In this document: in pieces, positions 35,814 to 45,282 of the stretch
How the letters are laid out: every line of letters starts with the position of its first letter
Position numbering within the stretch: the first letter of the stretch is position 1
Assembly: GCA_029866125.1 (NCBI GenBank)
Contig: JARWZZ010000015.1
Span: 410,701 to 474,700 of the forward strand
Direction of reading: 5' to 3'
Source of the DNA: Limnobacter sp.
Lineage (GTDB): Bacteria > Pseudomonadota > Gammaproteobacteria > Burkholderiales > Burkholderiaceae_B
DNA length: 64,000 nt
The notes under the pieces: generated by a model
Told to the model about the DNA's origin: nothing
Databases searched by the model: none
Seen by the model: the letters and a program-made list of their open reading frames with translations, nothing else
Position numbers and translations under genes: made by a program

Positions 35814-36773
35814 ATGCAATCCCCTCGGGACATGGGCCACGACACCATTGAACACCGCGATGTGAAGTTTGATTTCGATCTGAGTCAGTTAAAAAAACAC
35901 TGGTTCAACAATGACCCTTGGATGACCCATTTATTCAATGGACTTTTTTGTGCTGTACCCGATGGGGAGCGCTGGGTGATGCAATCCGCGCGCAAGCAGA
36001 TGGGCAAACTTAAGGATGAAAAGTCGATAGAGACCGTGAAGCGCTTTATCAAACAAGAGGCCTCGCACTCCCGTGAGCATGATTTGGTGAACGCAATCAT
36101 GTTGAACTTCGGCGTACCTGCTGACAAAGCAGAAAAGTTTTTTAAACAGGTGCGGCAAAAGGTGCAGGCAGTCAGCAGTGACGACATGCAAGCTTCCATA
36201 GCCGCAGCAATCGAGCATTTCACTGCTGTGTTGTCTGAAGTGTTGCTGGAATCCCCCGACTTGTTTGATGACATGGACCCGAAAATCCGATCCTTGGTGT
36301 ACTGGCACATGGTTGAGGAAACCGAGCACAAAGCCGTTAGCCACGAGCTGTTTGAGCAAACTGTGGGCAAGGGCCCCAAGCAGTATTTAATGCGGGTGAC
36401 GGGCCTGGTGGGTACTTTTGGTTTTGGGTTTTATGCGGTGTTTTTCAATATGTTTTACTTGCTGTATGCAGACAAGCAATTGGGCAATGTGGCTTCAGCA
36501 GTGCGCATGCTGAAAATTATTGGCTACCAACCCGGCTTTGTTCGCAAAATACTGATGGCCTGTGTACCTTACCTCAAGCCCGGCTTTCACCCTTGGGAGC
36601 GCGATAACCGTGCTTTGATTGCGGTTTGGAAAGAAACCTATCAACGCACAGGTGATGTGTTGCAGGCCACAGAAGAGTTTCGAGCGACCCAAGGCAAGCC
36701 GATGGCTTTGCACAAGCGAAGTGCCGGCAAGCGTCAAGTCAAATCATCCAATCCGGGAGCTCAAGCCGCATGA
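35814..36773 (+). CDS. Predicted metal-dependent hydrolase family protein (PF10118)
   Basis: A 319-residue mostly helical protein. The ferritin-like pattern of metal-binding residues is seen in EASHSREHDLVN and YWHMVEETEHKAVSHELFEQ, as in the PF10118 family, called a metal-dependent hydrolase but of untested activity. One or two hydrophobic helices lie near residues 195-225 (GLVGTFGFGFYAVFFNMFYL). The ATG is preceded by GGGAG at 9 nt. Its last codons overlap the ATG of the SDR gene (ATGA), so the two are coupled. Association with SDR and Baeyer-Villiger genes suggests lipid or steroid-like substrate processing, which is inference. Confidence 0.8.
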   Translation: MQSPRDMGHDTIEHRDVKFDFDLSQLKKHWFNNDPWMTHLFNGLFCAVPDGERWVMQSARKQMGKLKDEKSIETVKRFIKQEASHSREHDLVNAIMLNFGVPADKAEKFFKQVRQKVQAVSSDDMQASIAAAIEHFTAVLSEVLLESPDLFDDMDPKIRSLVYWHMVEETEHKAVSHELFEQTVGKGPKQYLMRVTGLVGTFGFGFYAVFFNMFYLLYADKQLGNVASAVRMLKIIGYQPGFVRKILMACVPYLKPGFHPWERDNRALIAVWKETYQRTGDVLQATEEFRATQGKPMALHKRSAGKRQVKSSNPGAQAA

Positions 36774-37624
36774 TGCCTTATCAAAAAAGGGGTAAACCCA
36801 GTCAGAAGGCGATCGCGGTAGTCACAGGGGCTGGAAGCGGCATAGGCCGTGCCTTTGCCATCGAAATTGCCCAGCGTGGGGGACTTGTTCTTTGCGCGGA
36901 CATCAACCTTGAAAGCGCACAAAGCACAGTTGAATTACTGAAGGCCCAAGGTGCGCACGCAGTGGCTTATGCCTGTGATGTAAGCCAGCCGGAACAGATG
37001 CAAAAGATGGCATCAGAGGCGTCTACACTGTTGGCACACCCAGTGCTTAATCCGGATGCTCGCCCGGTGAGTCTTTTAATCAACAATGCAGGTGTGGGTA
37101 TCGGCGGGCGTGTGGATGAACTCAAACTGGAAGATTGGGAGTGGTGTCTGGGTATCAACCTGTGGGGTGTGATTCACGGATGCCATTACTTCACGCCCTT
37201 GTTCAAACAAGAGGGTCAAGGCGCCATTGTGAATGTGGCGTCAGCCGCAGGCTTTGGTGCATTGCCAGAAATGGCTGCCTACAACGTCAGCAAGGCTGGG
37301 GTGATGTCTTTGTCTGAAACATTGTATGCAGAGTTGAAAAAATTTGGCATAGCAGTCAATGTACTCTGCCCCACCATTGTGCCGACCAACATCATGCACA
37401 ACGGGCGCATACCCGAGCACATGACTGGCTTGGCACACAAAGCGATGAGCAAATTGGCCTTTACCACCGCAAAGAAAGTCGTCATTCAAACTTTGGATGC
37501 CTTGGATGCGGGGCAACTTTATACCGTGCCGCAGCCCGATGCCCGGTTGGTGTGGGCCATCAAGCGGTGGATGCCTTCCACCTACGCTTTCGGTCTTGGG
37601 CAGGCCTACAAACTGACGAAATGA
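36770..37624 (+). CDS. SDR-family oxidoreductase
   Basis: A 284-residue classical SDR. The cofactor motif is TGAGSGIG (about 19-26), NNAGVG near 105, and the catalytic set is the Ser in NVASAAGF followed by YNVSK. The C-terminal third (IVIQTLDALDAGQLYTVPQPDARLVWAIKRWMP) resembles SDRs that act on long-chain or isoprenoid ketones. It overlaps the preceding gene by 4 bp and lies 152 bp before the monooxygenase gene. It probably interconverts an alcohol and the ketone used by the next enzyme, which is inference. Confidence 0.87.
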   Translation: MMPYQKRGKPSQKAIAVVTGAGSGIGRAFAIEIAQRGGLVLCADINLESAQSTVELLKAQGAHAVAYACDVSQPEQMQKMASEASTLLAHPVLNPDARPVSLLINNAGVGIGGRVDELKLEDWEWCLGINLWGVIHGCHYFTPLFKQEGQGAIVNVASAAGFGALPEMAAYNVSKAGVMSLSETLYAELKKFGIAVNVLCPTIVPTNIMHNGRIPEHMTGLAHKAMSKLAFTTAKKVVIQTLDALDAGQLYTVPQPDARLVWAIKRWMPSTYAFGLGQAYKLTK

Positions 37625-37776
37625 TGGGTGAACCGAAAGTGTTTCACGGGTGGTTTGTTCTTGCGATGCAGCATGAGGGCGCGCCCTAAACGTGACTTGG
37701 ATGCATTCAAGGGCTTGATTTTTGTCACATAATGAAAACACATAAAATCAGAACAACAATTCTGGAGACAAGCCGA

Positions 37777-39357
37777 ATGCCACGTACCAAACATTCACAG
37801 TCCGGGGAAGTTAGCACCGATTCCATCAAGAAGTCCCTATCCAAAGCGTTTAATCCGCCTGTTGCCCACCATGAAGTGATTATTATTGGTGCTGGTTTTT
37901 CGGGTTTGGGTGCAGCCATTAAGCTGGACCAAGCTGGGTTTAATGACTTTTTGATTATTGAGCAAGGCAGCGGTGTGGGTGGTGCATGGCACTTCAACAC
38001 CTACCCCGGTGTGGCGGTGGATATTCCGTCATTAAGCTACTCCTTCTCGTTTGAGCGTAACCCCAATTGGTCGCGGCTTTTTGCGCCGGGTGAAGAGCTC
38101 AAAGGCTATGCCGAGCATTGTGTAGAAAAATACAAGCTGGGCGACCGCATCCGCTATAACACCACTGTGATGGGTTGCGAGTTTGACGAGGACACCAACT
38201 GCTGGCACATCCGCACGCAGGATGGCAAGGTACTTTCTGCCCGCTTCATGATTGGTGCAACCGGTGTGCTGACTCAGCCCAAAAAGCCGGACATTGCTGG
38301 GGTGGACAATTTTAAAGGCACCACGATGCACACCGCGCGTTGGGATCACAGCGTGAGCCTGCGTAACAAACGAGTTGCTGTGATTGGCACAGGTGCGTCT
38401 GCCCTGCAAGTAATCCCCGAAATTGCACCTGATGTGAAACACCTCACTGTGTTTCAGCGCACGCCGATTTGGGTGATCCCCAAGCCCGATGCCAGCATAC
38501 CGAGCGTGTTGCAAAAAGTGCTTGAAAAATCCAATGCGGTGCAATGGGCCTCACGCATGGTGAGCCAAGCTGTGGTGGAAGTGGGTTTTGTATTGACTGC
38601 CCATTATCACAAGTACTTGAAGCTGGCCAAAGCGTACGAAGCCATTGCACTGAACCACTTGGAAAAGCAAGTCAAAGACCCGGTAACCCGCGCCAAACTC
38701 ACACCCAAATACGGCTTTGGTTGCAAGCGCCCCAGCGCATCCAACACCTACTGGGCCACCTTTAACCGCGACAACGTGGCTTTGGTCACAGACCCTATTG
38801 CAAGCATTGACGAGAAGGGCGTGATCACGAAGGACGGTAAACATCACGAGATTGATGTATTAATTTGCGCCACCGGGTTCAAGGTGTTTGAGAACGGCAA
38901 CATGCCCCCCTTCCCGATGAAAGGCCTGGGCGGCAAGGATTTGGAAGGCTGGTGGGACAACAACCGCTATCAGGCCTATGAAGGCGTGACTGTGCCCGGC
39001 TTCCCGAATGCGTTCTTGATTTTGGGCCCCAATGGCTACAACGGCGCGTCGTATTTCCAGTTGATTGAAATGCAAGCCCGGCACATTGTGCGTTGCTTAA
39101 AGCAAGCACGAAAGTTGAAAGCAGAACGGGTGGAAGTCAAACAGCTGGCCAATCAAAAGTATTTTGATGACATGAAGGCCCGCACAGGCAGTCAGGTGTT
39201 TTTCCTCAATGGCTGCACCTCGGCCAACAGTTATTATTTTGACAAGCATGGGGATGTGCCATTCCGCCCAGCCACCAGCATTGAGGCCCACTGGCGCAGC
39301 ATGACATTCCCGATGAAAGACTACAGTTTTTCTACAGTCGCCAAGCAGGCAGGCTGA
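37777..39357 (+). CDS. Flavin-dependent Baeyer-Villiger-type monooxygenase
   Basis: A 526-residue FAD/NADPH enzyme that inserts oxygen next to a carbonyl. The FAD motif is GAGFSG (38-43), followed by the GVGGAWHFNTYPGVAVD segment. The BVMO fingerprint FxGxxxHxxxW(P/D) is present at residues 179-190 (FKGTTMHTARWD), and the NADPH motif GTGASA is at 204-209. I start at 37777, since GGAGA lies 8 nt upstream; the earlier ATG at 37732 has no ribosome site. It ends 26 bp inside the convergent channel gene. The substrate may be a cyclic or long-chain ketone, but sequence does not decide. Confidence 0.9.
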   Translation: MPRTKHSQSGEVSTDSIKKSLSKAFNPPVAHHEVIIIGAGFSGLGAAIKLDQAGFNDFLIIEQGSGVGGAWHFNTYPGVAVDIPSLSYSFSFERNPNWSRLFAPGEELKGYAEHCVEKYKLGDRIRYNTTVMGCEFDEDTNCWHIRTQDGKVLSARFMIGATGVLTQPKKPDIAGVDNFKGTTMHTARWDHSVSLRNKRVAVIGTGASALQVIPEIAPDVKHLTVFQRTPIWVIPKPDASIPSVLQKVLEKSNAVQWASRMVSQAVVEVGFVLTAHYHKYLKLAKAYEAIALNHLEKQVKDPVTRAKLTPKYGFGCKRPSASNTYWATFNRDNVALVTDPIASIDEKGVITKDGKHHEIDVLICATGFKVFENGNMPPFPMKGLGGKDLEGWWDNNRYQAYEGVTVPGFPNAFLILGPNGYNGASYFQLIEMQARHIVRCLKQARKLKAERVEVKQLANQKYFDDMKARTGSQVFFLNGCTSANSYYFDKHGDVPFRPATSIEAHWRSMTFPMKDYSFSTVAKQAG

Positions 39358-40000
39358 TATTTCGGTTGATGGCAAGGGCCCTGAGTGCAATCGTGCTGAG
39401 GGCTCCAATTAAAATTGACAAATTGTTGGGCAAGCCCAATTCAATGGCCAGCACCATGGCCCACCCCCCAATAAATGCACACAAGGCATAGGGGCGGTGG
39501 TCTTTAAAGGCGTTGGGTATTTCATTGCAAACAATGTCGCGCAGCACGCCGCCAAACACACCGGTGATCACACCCATCAGCACCACCACCAAATAAGGCA
39601 GGTCAGTGTTGATGGCTTGAAACGCCCCGGTGGCTGTAAACAGGCCCAAGCCAATGGTGTCGGGCCACAGGATGATTTTCTCGGTTTTAGGAATGTGCTT
39701 TTGCCGAATAAACATCATACACACAGCGGTTAAAAGCAATACCAACCACAATATGTCCACATGCGTTACCCAAAAGAATGGGCGTTTGTCCAGCAGCAAG
39801 TCCCGCAGGGTACCGCCACCAAACGCGGCCAAAAAGGCCACAACCACCACACCCACGGCATCCAAGCGCTTTTGCGCACCCACAATCACACCCGACAAAG
39901 CAAAGGCCAAAGTGGCCATGACTTCAATGGCCGTTAGTATTTTTGGGGTGAATAATTCTGGACTGATCATAGCTGCCGCTTCTTCAGGAAAGACAGCCAT
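39332..40000 (-). CDS. Trimeric intracellular cation channel (TRIC/YicG) family protein
   Basis: A 222-residue inner-membrane protein with about seven helices arranged as two similar halves. The repeated signature is GGGTLRDLLLDK in the first half and GGVLRDIVCNE in the second, the glycine-rich bends of bacterial TRIC (UPF0126) channels. They conduct K+ or other monovalent cations. Met12 is a possible alternative start. Its 3' end overlaps the convergent monooxygenase gene by 26 bp, an unusually tight arrangement. Confidence 0.88.
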   Translation of the reverse strand: MAVFPEEAAAMISPELFTPKILTAIEVMATLAFALSGVIVGAQKRLDAVGVVVVAFLAAFGGGTLRDLLLDKRPFFWVTHVDILWLVLLLTAVCMMFIRQKHIPKTEKIILWPDTIGLGLFTATGAFQAINTDLPYLVVVLMGVITGVFGGVLRDIVCNEIPNAFKDHRPYALCAFIGGWAMVLAIELGLPNNLSILIGALSTIALRALAINRNISLPAWRL

Positions 40001-40011
40001 AGTAGCCCGAA

Positions 40012-40905
40012 CTACCTGTTTTTGGACAATACCTCGATAACCGTGGGCTCTTGGGCCTCATGGAACTCCAGTTCTGCATTCCATGCCTTGATGTAGCGGT
40101 TAAAAGGAATGGTGGGGTACAAGTGGTGTACCAAATGATAGTTTTGGTACATCAAAATCGAATTCAGTAACCATTCGTGTCCCTTGCGAATGACTGTTGC
40201 TTTGTAAGGATCCTCACTGGCTTTGATGCGGGCAGGGTAATGGGGTAGCACCATAAACACCACGCACATCAAGAAAAACCCAATGTAAATGGGCAATAGC
40301 CACAGCCAAAGCATCAACCAAGGAGAAACGAAGAACAAAGCGATGATGATGCCAAACCCAACCACCACTTCTCGCAAAGTGCCCCAAGGGCTGATACCTG
40401 GGTACTTGGACGGATTGGCAATGTATTGAAACAAATAGATAAAAGGCCAGAAGCCCCATAGCGGCATGGTCCAGAAGTGACTGCTCAAAAAGTGATCGGG
40501 GTCATTGGACTCGTTGGTAAACCGATGGTGTTGCATGTGCATGATGCGCATAAACTGCCCGGTACCGAACGGAATGGCGATAAATGTTGCAATGTACATG
40601 ACCCATTCATTGAGCAGTTTGTGGCGCGACACATTTCTATGCATGGACTCATGTGCGGGAGTAAACAGGACATAAATACTGACCGCATTGACCACAGTGC
40701 CTACCCACAAAGGCAGCAATCCGACAACGCAAAGCGCTGTGGTAGTGGCGATTGCGGCATAGGCTCCTATTAATAAACAAATAGCTGGCCAAGACACCGC
40801 CGGTGTTTGCCGAAGTTGCCGAATAGCATGGGATGTAGTGTGCGGCTGCTTGATTTTTCGGCTCCCACATGAAAGGCCTACCGGAAATGCCCGTCTAATG
40901 TGCAC
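40012..40905 (-). CDS. Fatty-acid desaturase/beta-carotene hydroxylase-like membrane enzyme
   Basis: A 297-residue di-iron membrane enzyme. Histidine boxes are HESMH (85-89), HMQHH (123-127) and HLVHH (257-261). Four hydrophobic helices are visible in pairs. The family introduces double bonds or hydroxyls into lipid chains. The start appears to be GTG at 40905, as the next in-frame candidates lie well inside the conserved part; no good ribosome site is visible. It lies 11 bp after the channel gene on the same strand. The substrate and regioselectivity are not predictable. Confidence 0.85.
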   Translation of the reverse strand: MHIRRAFPVGLSCGSRKIKQPHTTSHAIRQLRQTPAVSWPAICLLIGAYAAIATTTALCVVGLLPLWVGTVVNAVSIYVLFTPAHESMHRNVSRHKLLNEWVMYIATFIAIPFGTGQFMRIMHMQHHRFTNESNDPDHFLSSHFWTMPLWGFWPFIYLFQYIANPSKYPGISPWGTLREVVVGFGIIIALFFVSPWLMLWLWLLPIYIGFFLMCVVFMVLPHYPARIKASEDPYKATVIRKGHEWLLNSILMYQNYHLVHHLYPTIPFNRYIKAWNAELEFHEAQEPTVIEVLSKNR

Positions 40906-40976
40906 TCAATCGCAATGCAGCAAACAGGATATTCAGCGACATGAGGGAGACAAAAACAGACAAATTGGCTTAAAGG

Positions 40977-42020
40977 TCAACCTTTCATACGAAACTCTGA
41001 CGGGGCGACGCCAAACCAGCGTTTAAAGGCTCTGCGAAAACTCACTGGCTCGGCATACCCCAATTGCTCTGCAACAGCAGCGACACTTTGGCCAGCTTTC
41101 AGCAATTCAGAGGCACGGCGGCTGCATTCCAAATCTTGAAGTTCTTGAAAACTGACCCCTTCCAGTTTTAAACGCCTCAGCAGGGTGCGACTACTAATTT
41201 TCATCATCTCTGCCAGCTGCTCCAGTGTGAGCAAGTGCCCCCGCTGCATGGAAAGCTGACTCAAAACCCATTGAGCGGTACTGCCTTTGACGTACATGGA
41301 TTGAACTTGGGATTCACACTGCTGCACTGCAATCGCATGAAGCGTTTTGTCGCTGGAAATAATGGTTTTGCTGCCCGTTGTCAGTGGAATATGTATGGCG
41401 TAAGCCGGCGCGTCAAACACCACTTTGTTCCCGTCGAAGGCGGTTTCGTAATCCTTCCAATTGTCTGGTTTGGGCCATTTGAAGTGGATTTCAGCATCCT
41501 GCAAAATTCCACCTGCCAAAAATTTCACGCTGCAGTATGCACCGGCGAGTATGGCCTGAATATTGAATCGAAGGCCTGTATCTTCCGGCGGCAGAAAGCT
41601 AAACATCATCGAATTGCAGGCATTGCCGTCAAGTACAGTCGCTTTGATATAACGCATCTCAAAAACTTGGGAGCGAGTGTTTATGAACTGCTCGAACATG
41701 TGTAAAGCGTTGTCTACATCCTCGCTGGTCATGGCGGCCATGCCTACTGCGCCATGGATATTGGGGCTGGCCAAAAGGCCTGTGCGCAAAGGCAAATCAC
41801 TGGGCGGGTTCAAGGCAAGTACATTGCTTGTGAACAGGCGCACATGTTTCCAGGTCATCAAGGCTTGGCCGTAGTCCCAATCATCCCGGGAAATTCCAGT
41901 GCCCTCTAGCAGCCGCTCCACATTTTGCAAATGAGGGGGTAAGCATTGAAAGGTAAGGCGCATTCCGTTGACTGGAAGGCCGATCAGCGAATCCAGTTCA
42001 GTTTTCGAGTGGTTACTCAT
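40977..42020 (-). CDS. AraC-family transcriptional regulator
   Basis: A 347-residue regulator. The N-terminal two thirds resemble the arabinose-binding-like dimerisation domain of the OruR/ArgR group. The C-terminal 100 residues carry two helix-turn-helix motifs (LTLEQLAEMMKISSRTLLRRL and AAVAEQLGYAEPVSFRRAFKRW). It is divergent from the AdeT-like gene at 42163 across an AT-rich 142-bp gap, so it probably controls that gene, the desaturase gene or both. The inducer is unknown. Confidence 0.9.
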   Translation of the reverse strand: MSNHSKTELDSLIGLPVNGMRLTFQCLPPHLQNVERLLEGTGISRDDWDYGQALMTWKHVRLFTSNVLALNPPSDLPLRTGLLASPNIHGAVGMAAMTSEDVDNALHMFEQFINTRSQVFEMRYIKATVLDGNACNSMMFSFLPPEDTGLRFNIQAILAGAYCSVKFLAGGILQDAEIHFKWPKPDNWKDYETAFDGNKVVFDAPAYAIHIPLTTGSKTIISSDKTLHAIAVQQCESQVQSMYVKGSTAQWVLSQLSMQRGHLLTLEQLAEMMKISSRTLLRRLKLEGVSFQELQDLECSRRASELLKAGQSVAAVAEQLGYAEPVSFRRAFKRWFGVAPSEFRMKG

Positions 42021-42162
42021 GTATACCCTGTTTAATTGGCCTATTTAATAAATATTCGGATTAGGCGCATATGCTTCAATAGCTTATATCGTGAATTACA
42101 AAATTAAAAATAAACAGTAATTCAATGAATAATAAATAAAAAATACAAAACAGGGAGACAAA

Positions 42163-43242
42163 ATGAGTAGTAAGCACTTTAAAAAAGTGGGTGTGTCAGC
42201 CATGGTTGGTGCATCGTTGCTGGTTTCACTATTTGGCTTTACGCCGACAAACGCCAGTGCACAAGGCGCCAAACAAAAGCTGTGTGTGTACGACTTGTTG
42301 GGCGCCACTGGCGACGTGTACAACATGTCCAAAGACTACATCGTAGCAGCCAGAAGTTGGGGGGCGGACATTGACCTGAGGGCATACACCGACGAGCGGA
42401 TTGCCACCCAAGACTTTATTGCTGGTGAATGTGACGCCTTGTTTGCAACAGGACTGCGCACACGCCAATTCAACGCCACCACCGCTGCAATCGACAGTTT
42501 GGGCGTTTCATCCATTGTTAAAAACAACACAGTGGACATGAAGGCCAGCTACGAAGTGGTGCGCCGTACCGTTCAATTGTTTGCCTCAACAAATGCCAAC
42601 AAACTGAATGTGAATGGCAAATACGAAATTTCCGGAATCATCCCTTTTGGCACCGCTTACCCGGTGCTGAACGACCGCAACATCAAAACAGTGGAAGATT
42701 TGGCGGGTAAAAAAATCGCGTCTTTTGACTATGACAAGGCGCAAGCCGTGATGATCCAGAAAATCGGTGCCCAGCCCGTGTCTGCAGACATCACCAACTT
42801 TGCCAGCAAATTCAACAACGGGGCAGTGGACATGATTGCCGCACCCGCAGCCGCTTACAAGCCATTGGAGTTGTACCGGGGTATTGGTACCAAGGGCGCT
42901 ATCAACCGCTTCCCGATTTTGATTTTGACTTACCAAATGGTGGTCAACACCACCAAGTTTCCAGAAGGTTTTGGAGCAAAATCCCGCCAGTTTTGGCTGG
43001 GGCAGTATGACCGTGCATTGAACTTGATTTTGCGTGCTGAAAAAACCATTCCCGAAAAAACCTGGGGTGACCTGACGCCAGAAAACATGATCAAGTACAC
43101 CGTGATGCTGCGTGAGTCACGCGTCACCATTGCCGAACAAGGCTTGTACGACAAAGCGGGACTGAGGATTATTAAGAAAATTCGTTGTGGAATTAACCCA
43201 GCCGATTCGGAGTGTTCAACCAACAGTGAAAACTGGAATTGA
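42163..43242 (+). CDS. AdeT-like periplasmic solute-binding protein (second copy)
   Basis: A 359-residue exported protein; the signal peptide runs to TNASAQG. It shares with the protein at 25164-26312 the opening KLCVYDLLGATGDVY, the GECDALFATGLRTRQFN segment, the KIASFDYDKAQAVMIQKIGAQPVSADITNFASKFNNG block and APAAAYKPLELYRGIGTKGA. A good GGGAG site precedes the ATG. It is the first gene after a divergent AraC regulator and ends at a terminator, so it is a single-gene unit. TRAP membrane subunits are not nearby. The ligand is unknown. Confidence 0.82.
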   Translation: MSSKHFKKVGVSAMVGASLLVSLFGFTPTNASAQGAKQKLCVYDLLGATGDVYNMSKDYIVAARSWGADIDLRAYTDERIATQDFIAGECDALFATGLRTRQFNATTAAIDSLGVSSIVKNNTVDMKASYEVVRRTVQLFASTNANKLNVNGKYEISGIIPFGTAYPVLNDRNIKTVEDLAGKKIASFDYDKAQAVMIQKIGAQPVSADITNFASKFNNGAVDMIAAPAAAYKPLELYRGIGTKGAINRFPILILTYQMVVNTTKFPEGFGAKSRQFWLGQYDRALNLILRAEKTIPEKTWGDLTPENMIKYTVMLRESRVTIAEQGLYDKAGLRIIKKIRCGINPADSECSTNSENWN

Positions 43243-43282
43243 GCTGACCTGAAGCCTTATTCAATAGTTGCGTTGTGCCTTG

Positions 43283-43327
43283 CGGCTCCATCGAGGGAAA
43301 CTCCTTCACTCGATGGGGCCGTTTTTT
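43283..43327 (+). terminator. Rho-independent terminator
   Basis: The stem CGGCTCCATCGAG (43283-43295) pairs with CTCGATGGGGCCG (43309-43321), apart from one mismatch region, followed by six T residues. It follows the AdeT-like gene. Confidence 0.85.
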
Positions 43328-43354
43328 AGTACATTGCTTACTTTTGGCCCAACA

Positions 43355-43747
43355 ATGACAAATCTTAAACTTATTGTGTATGCCCGTTACTTCGTTATCC
43401 TCTGGTTTTTGGGGGGCGGTTTGGGGCATTTTGTAGCCACTGATTTTTTTGTAGGCATTACCCCAGCATGGGTACCGAATGCCCGGGAAGTGGTTTGGAT
43501 CAGCGGCGTGTTTGAGCTGGCTGGTGCAGTCGGCTTGATGCTGCCTCGTTTCCGTGTAGCCGCGGGCTGGGGCTTGTTGCTGCTGACTTTGGCGGTGTCA
43601 CCTGCCAACATTCAGATGGCGATGAATCCAGAAATGTTTCCTGATTTTCCGCCCATCTTGCTTTACTTGCGTTTGCTGGTTCAATTGTTTTTGTTGGCCT
43701 GTATTGTGTGGGGTGCGGGCTTGTTCAATAGAGGAGAAGCCAAGTGA
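43355..43747 (+). CDS. DoxX-like small membrane protein
   Basis: A 130-residue inner-membrane protein with four predicted helices. The DoxX pattern is seen in FLGGGLGHFVATDFFVGITPAWVP and GVFELAGAVGLMLPRFRVAAGWGLLLL. DoxX-like proteins are linked to redox or thiol stress and to electron transfer. The ATG at 43355 begins a normal first helix; the reading frame from 43268 passes through the terminator and is not credible. It overlaps the GFA gene by 4 bp. Confidence 0.8.
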   Translation: MTNLKLIVYARYFVILWFLGGGLGHFVATDFFVGITPAWVPNAREVVWISGVFELAGAVGLMLPRFRVAAGWGLLLLTLAVSPANIQMAMNPEMFPDFPPILLYLRLLVQLFLLACIVWGAGLFNRGEAK

Positions 43748-44169
43748 GTAGTCTGTTCCGCGCAAAATGCCGTTGTGGCCAACTTGTGCTCACCTTTACC
43801 CAGCCGCCCGCTGCGCAGTTGGTTTGCCATTGTCAAGATTGTCGAAGCGTAGGCGGCAAACCTTTTGCATCAGTTGCTTTTTTTAAAGCCGAGGAAGGGT
43901 GCGAGAAGGGCGATTTTAGTACCCAAGACTTGACGGGTGGCTCTGGAAAACCCAAGCAATATCGAAGTTGCAAAAACTGCGGTGAATTTGTTTACGCCAC
44001 GGTGGATGTACTTCAAGGACTGCTCGGTGTGGAGGCTGAACGGGTTGAGCAACCCTTTGAATTCAAGCCCATGGCCCATGTATGGACCTGTGAGAAAGTC
44101 GATGGCATCAACATTCCTGAAGGAACGGTGCAATTCCCCAAGGGCCCGCCGTTCAGACCGGGCAGGTGA
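43744..44169 (+). CDS. GFA-family zinc protein (glutathione-dependent formaldehyde-activating fold)
   Basis: A 141-residue CENP-V/GFA-fold protein. Cysteines follow the family layout: CRC (9 and 11), CHCQDC (28, 30, 33) and CKNC further on. These bind one or two zinc ions. The GTG start overlaps the previous TGA, indicating coupling to the DoxX gene. The family includes S-hydroxymethylglutathione synthases, but most members have no proven reaction. A role in thiol or aldehyde stress is inference. Confidence 0.85.
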   Translation: MSSLFRAKCRCGQLVLTFTQPPAAQLVCHCQDCRSVGGKPFASVAFFKAEEGCEKGDFSTQDLTGGSGKPKQYRSCKNCGEFVYATVDVLQGLLGVEAERVEQPFEFKPMAHVWTCEKVDGINIPEGTVQFPKGPPFRPGR

Positions 44170-44175
44170 GAGACC

Positions 44176-45210
44176 ATGCTGCGTATATCGGTATTCGGGG
44201 CAGGCAGTGTGGGTTGCTACATTGGGGGTTGTCTCGCTGCAACTGGCACATCCGTCACCTTGATCGGGCGTGAGCGAATCCTATCTGGCATCGCCAAGCA
44301 CGGGCTGACAGTGACTGATTATTTGGGGCGCAATCAACACGCCGCTGCAGGCAGCTTGCGCCTTTCCACCGACCCCCAAGCCATGGCCGATGCAGACTTG
44401 GTGTTGGTAACCGTCAAATCCGCAGCCACGCCACAAGCCGCTCAAGCCTTGAAATCCGTTTTGCGCCCGAGGGTGCCGGTCATCAGTTTTCAGAATGGCA
44501 TTTACAACGCAGAAAGTTTGAGCGAAGTGCTGGCCCACAATCCAGTGCTGGCGGGTATGGTTCCTTTCAATGTGATTGACCGGGGTGATGGCGTGTTCCA
44601 TCAAGGCTCGGAAGGCGTGCTGGAGGTGCAAAACGACCAGTTACTTGGCGGTGTAGACAAGCAGTTTGCCCGCGCTGGCCTGCCCTTGATTCACCATGCA
44701 AACATGAAAGAAGTGCAATGGGGCAAATTGCTGCTGAACCTCAACAACCCCATCAATGCACTCAGCGGTTTGCCCATACGCGACCAACTCTCGCAGCGTG
44801 ATTACCGCCGTTGTATTGCCTTGGCAATCGCTGAAGCGCTGTCAGTGTTGAAAGCCGCAGGCATACGCCCTGCGCGGGTTACGCCTTTGCCCCCCTCCTG
44901 GTTGCCCACCATGATGGACATACCCGACTGGATGTTTGCCCGTTTGGCGCGTGGTTTGCTGGCGATTGATCCCCTTGCCCGCTCTTCCATGTCGCAAGAC
45001 CTGCAAGCCGGGCGGCGTACCGAGATTGACTGGATTAACGGCGAAGTGGTGCGCTTGGCCCAGAAAGTAGGGGCAGACCAATCAAGTTGTGGCACCCCCG
45101 TGAACTCCGCACTGATCAACTTAATACGACAAGCTGAAGCGGGTGGTCGGCAAGACTGGACAGGGTCAGAGTTGTTGCTTCAATTGCGAGCTGCAAAAAA
45201 TAATCGCTGA
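44176..45210 (+). CDS. panE: 2-dehydropantoate 2-reductase-like protein (PanE/ApbA family)
   Basis: A 344-residue NADPH-dependent ketoacid reductase. The cofactor motif GAGSVGCYIGG is at residues 7-17. The family core is VTVKSAATPQAAQAL, then ISFQNGIYNAE, MKEVQWGKLLLNLNNPINALSG (Lys, Asn) and the late RRTEIDWINGEVVRLAQKVG with catalytic Glu. PanE supplies pantoate for coenzyme A. The ATG follows GGTGAGAG. It sits 6 bp after the GFA gene. Other ApbA-type ketoreductases look alike, so the exact substrate is likely but not certain. Confidence 0.85.
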   Translation: MLRISVFGAGSVGCYIGGCLAATGTSVTLIGRERILSGIAKHGLTVTDYLGRNQHAAAGSLRLSTDPQAMADADLVLVTVKSAATPQAAQALKSVLRPRVPVISFQNGIYNAESLSEVLAHNPVLAGMVPFNVIDRGDGVFHQGSEGVLEVQNDQLLGGVDKQFARAGLPLIHHANMKEVQWGKLLLNLNNPINALSGLPIRDQLSQRDYRRCIALAIAEALSVLKAAGIRPARVTPLPPSWLPTMMDIPDWMFARLARGLLAIDPLARSSMSQDLQAGRRTEIDWINGEVVRLAQKVGADQSSCGTPVNSALINLIRQAEAGGRQDWTGSELLLQLRAAKNNR

Positions 45211-45282
45211 GACTCAGTGCTATCGCCATTCCCCTCGATCAGGCATGCCCCGTTTGTACCCCGGTGTGTGGCACCATACGGC

